15,265 nucleotides of DNA. Source: JAWVZH01 sp033722295 (GTDB taxonomy: Bacteria; Bacteroidota; Bacteroidia; Chitinophagales; Saprospiraceae). Location of the stretch: NCBI GenBank assembly GCA_033722295.1, contig JAWVZH010000067.1:1-15265 (forward strand), read 5' to 3'. Both the position numbers and the translations under genes were made by a program. Of this stretch, positions 14,643 through 15,265 are shown piece after piece; position 1 is the first letter of the stretch, and each line of letters opens with the position of its first letter. Under the pieces are notes generated by a model. It did not search any database. It was not told the DNA's origin and saw only the letters and a program-made list of their open reading frames with translations.

Positions 14643-14650
14643 TATATTTG
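14643..14650 (+). promoter_or_regulatory. -7 promoter box TATATTTG for the Omp28-like gene
   Basis: This exact TAnnTTTG match ends 18 bases before the ATG at 14669, following an AT-rich run (14616-14642). No TTG lies at the usual -33 distance. Confidence 0.55.
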
Positions 14651-14668
14651 ACACCTTAAAATCGAATC

Positions 14669-15265
14669 ATGACAAGAATCTTTACCCTCGTTTTTATAGT
14701 CTTTTTGGCCTTCAATCTCAATGCCCAGGAGGTATTGGAAGAGCAGCGTACACTGTTGACAAAGAAAACCGCGACCTGGTGCCCTTATTGCGGAGGTTGG
14801 GGCTGGTCATTCATGAAGGATATAATGTCTGATAACAGAGACAAGGCTGTTATAATTGGCGCTCACTACAGCGGTGATCTCCGCACGGACGATGCAGCGG
14901 ACCTGGTTTCTATGTTTGGAGGTGGCGGTCAGCCGGTCTTCTACTGCGACGAACGAAATATGAGAGTCAGCAGAAGTAATACATCAACAAAAAGGACGGA
15001 AATACGAGATATCGTCAACAGCAATTTTAACGAGATGCCGGTTGTCAATGCTGGACTGGAGATCGAAGACAATGGAGTGGACCTGGAGATCGATGTTAAG
15101 GTTGAATTCTTTCAGCCCACATCAGGTGATTACAACGTGGCGGTTTGGGTGATTGAGGATGATGTCGTCAATTACCAATCCGGACAAGGTCCAAATGCAG
15201 AGCACCCGTATGTCTTCCGTACCTCAGTCAATGGTGTGACCGGTGAGCAGATTGCCAGTGGTTCT
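14669..15265 (+). CDS. Omp28-related outer membrane/secreted protein with CxxC thioredoxin-like site (3' end outside window)
   Basis: The frame runs open to the last base, so 199 residues are visible and the C-terminus is missing. A signal peptide MTRIFTLVFIVFLAFNLNAQ precedes EVLEEQRTLLTKKTATWCPYCGGWGW. The T-A-T-W37-C38-P-Y-C41 stretch is the entry to a thioredoxin-like fold as found in Omp28-type proteins of Bacteroidota. The following HYSGDLRTDDAADL and FGGGGQPVFYCDERN parts fit that fold, with QPV taking the cis-Pro position, and then a beta-rich region (MPVVNAGLEIEDNGVDLEIDVKVEF, about 126-150). Relatives are about 300 or more residues and some carry a T9SS tail, which cannot be seen here. 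There is no lipobox Cys, so it is probably a soluble or outer-membrane protein. The start at 14669 is supported by the signal peptide and the -7 box. Confidence 0.85.
   Translation, partial: MTRIFTLVFIVFLAFNLNAQEVLEEQRTLLTKKTATWCPYCGGWGWSFMKDIMSDNRDKAVIIGAHYSGDLRTDDAADLVSMFGGGGQPVFYCDERNMRVSRSNTSTKRTEIRDIVNSNFNEMPVVNAGLEIEDNGVDLEIDVKVEFFQPTSGDYNVAVWVIEDDVVNYQSGQGPNAEHPYVFRTSVNGVTGEQIASGS

Overview
The window looks like a piece of a Bacteroidota chromosome, most likely from the Saprospiria (Lewinella/Haliscomenobacter-like) or a close relative. Four things point there. Two proteins end in type IX secretion (T9SS) type A sorting domains. One of these also carries an SprB-like repeat, and the other a dockerin-type domain of the kind common in marine Bacteroidota. 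Lipoprotein signal peptides are frequent. Five genes are preceded by the Bacteroidota -7 promoter element TAnnTTTG at a nearly constant distance from the start codon. The content is mostly ordinary chromosomal genes; I see no integrase, transposase, phage gene, CRISPR array or rRNA/tRNA.

Layout, left to right. (1) The 3' end of a secreted T9SS protein (1-530, +) runs convergently into mutS (606-3236, -). (2) A two-gene unit follows on +: a small TerB-like acidic protein (3420-3890) and a basic, beta-rich protein that may have an arrestin/Spo0M-like fold (3926-4390). It converges on a TPR lipoprotein gene (4429-5322, -). (3) The intergenic region 5323-5554 holds the lipoprotein promoter and four perfect 19-bp tandem repeats. 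It is followed by a class I CPD photolyase (5555-6877, +). (4) A run of 9.6 heptamer repeats (6909-6975) separates the photolyase from a convergent AT-rich gene of a conserved helical family with an SPYFN motif (6983-8425, -). (5) Divergent from that, across a very AT-rich spacer, is an 825-residue secreted protein (8591-11068, +). It has cadherin/Ig-like modules, a dockerin pair, a possible cohesin-like domain and a T9SS tail, and a clear intrinsic terminator follows. (6) A four-helix-bundle (23S rRNA IVS-type) gene at 11198-11556 (-) is broken by a 5-bp tandem duplication. (7) Four + strand genes close the window: a macro-domain deacetylase (11646-12161), an M28 peptidase lipoprotein (12238-13896), a thioredoxin-fold lipoprotein (13987-14580) and an Omp28-like CxxC protein cut by the window end (14669-15265). 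The last three each appear to have their own promoter.

Functionally there are two DNA-repair genes (mutS and the photolyase), which are not in one operon, and a large envelope/secretion share: two T9SS cargoes, three lipoproteins and two exported thioredoxin-fold proteins. I did not find a convincing new defence or mobile system. The signals most worth checking are the duplication-inactivated IVS gene, the two unrelated tandem-repeat tracts bracketing the photolyase gene, the dockerin plus cohesin-like architecture, and the TerB-like/arrestin-like pair.
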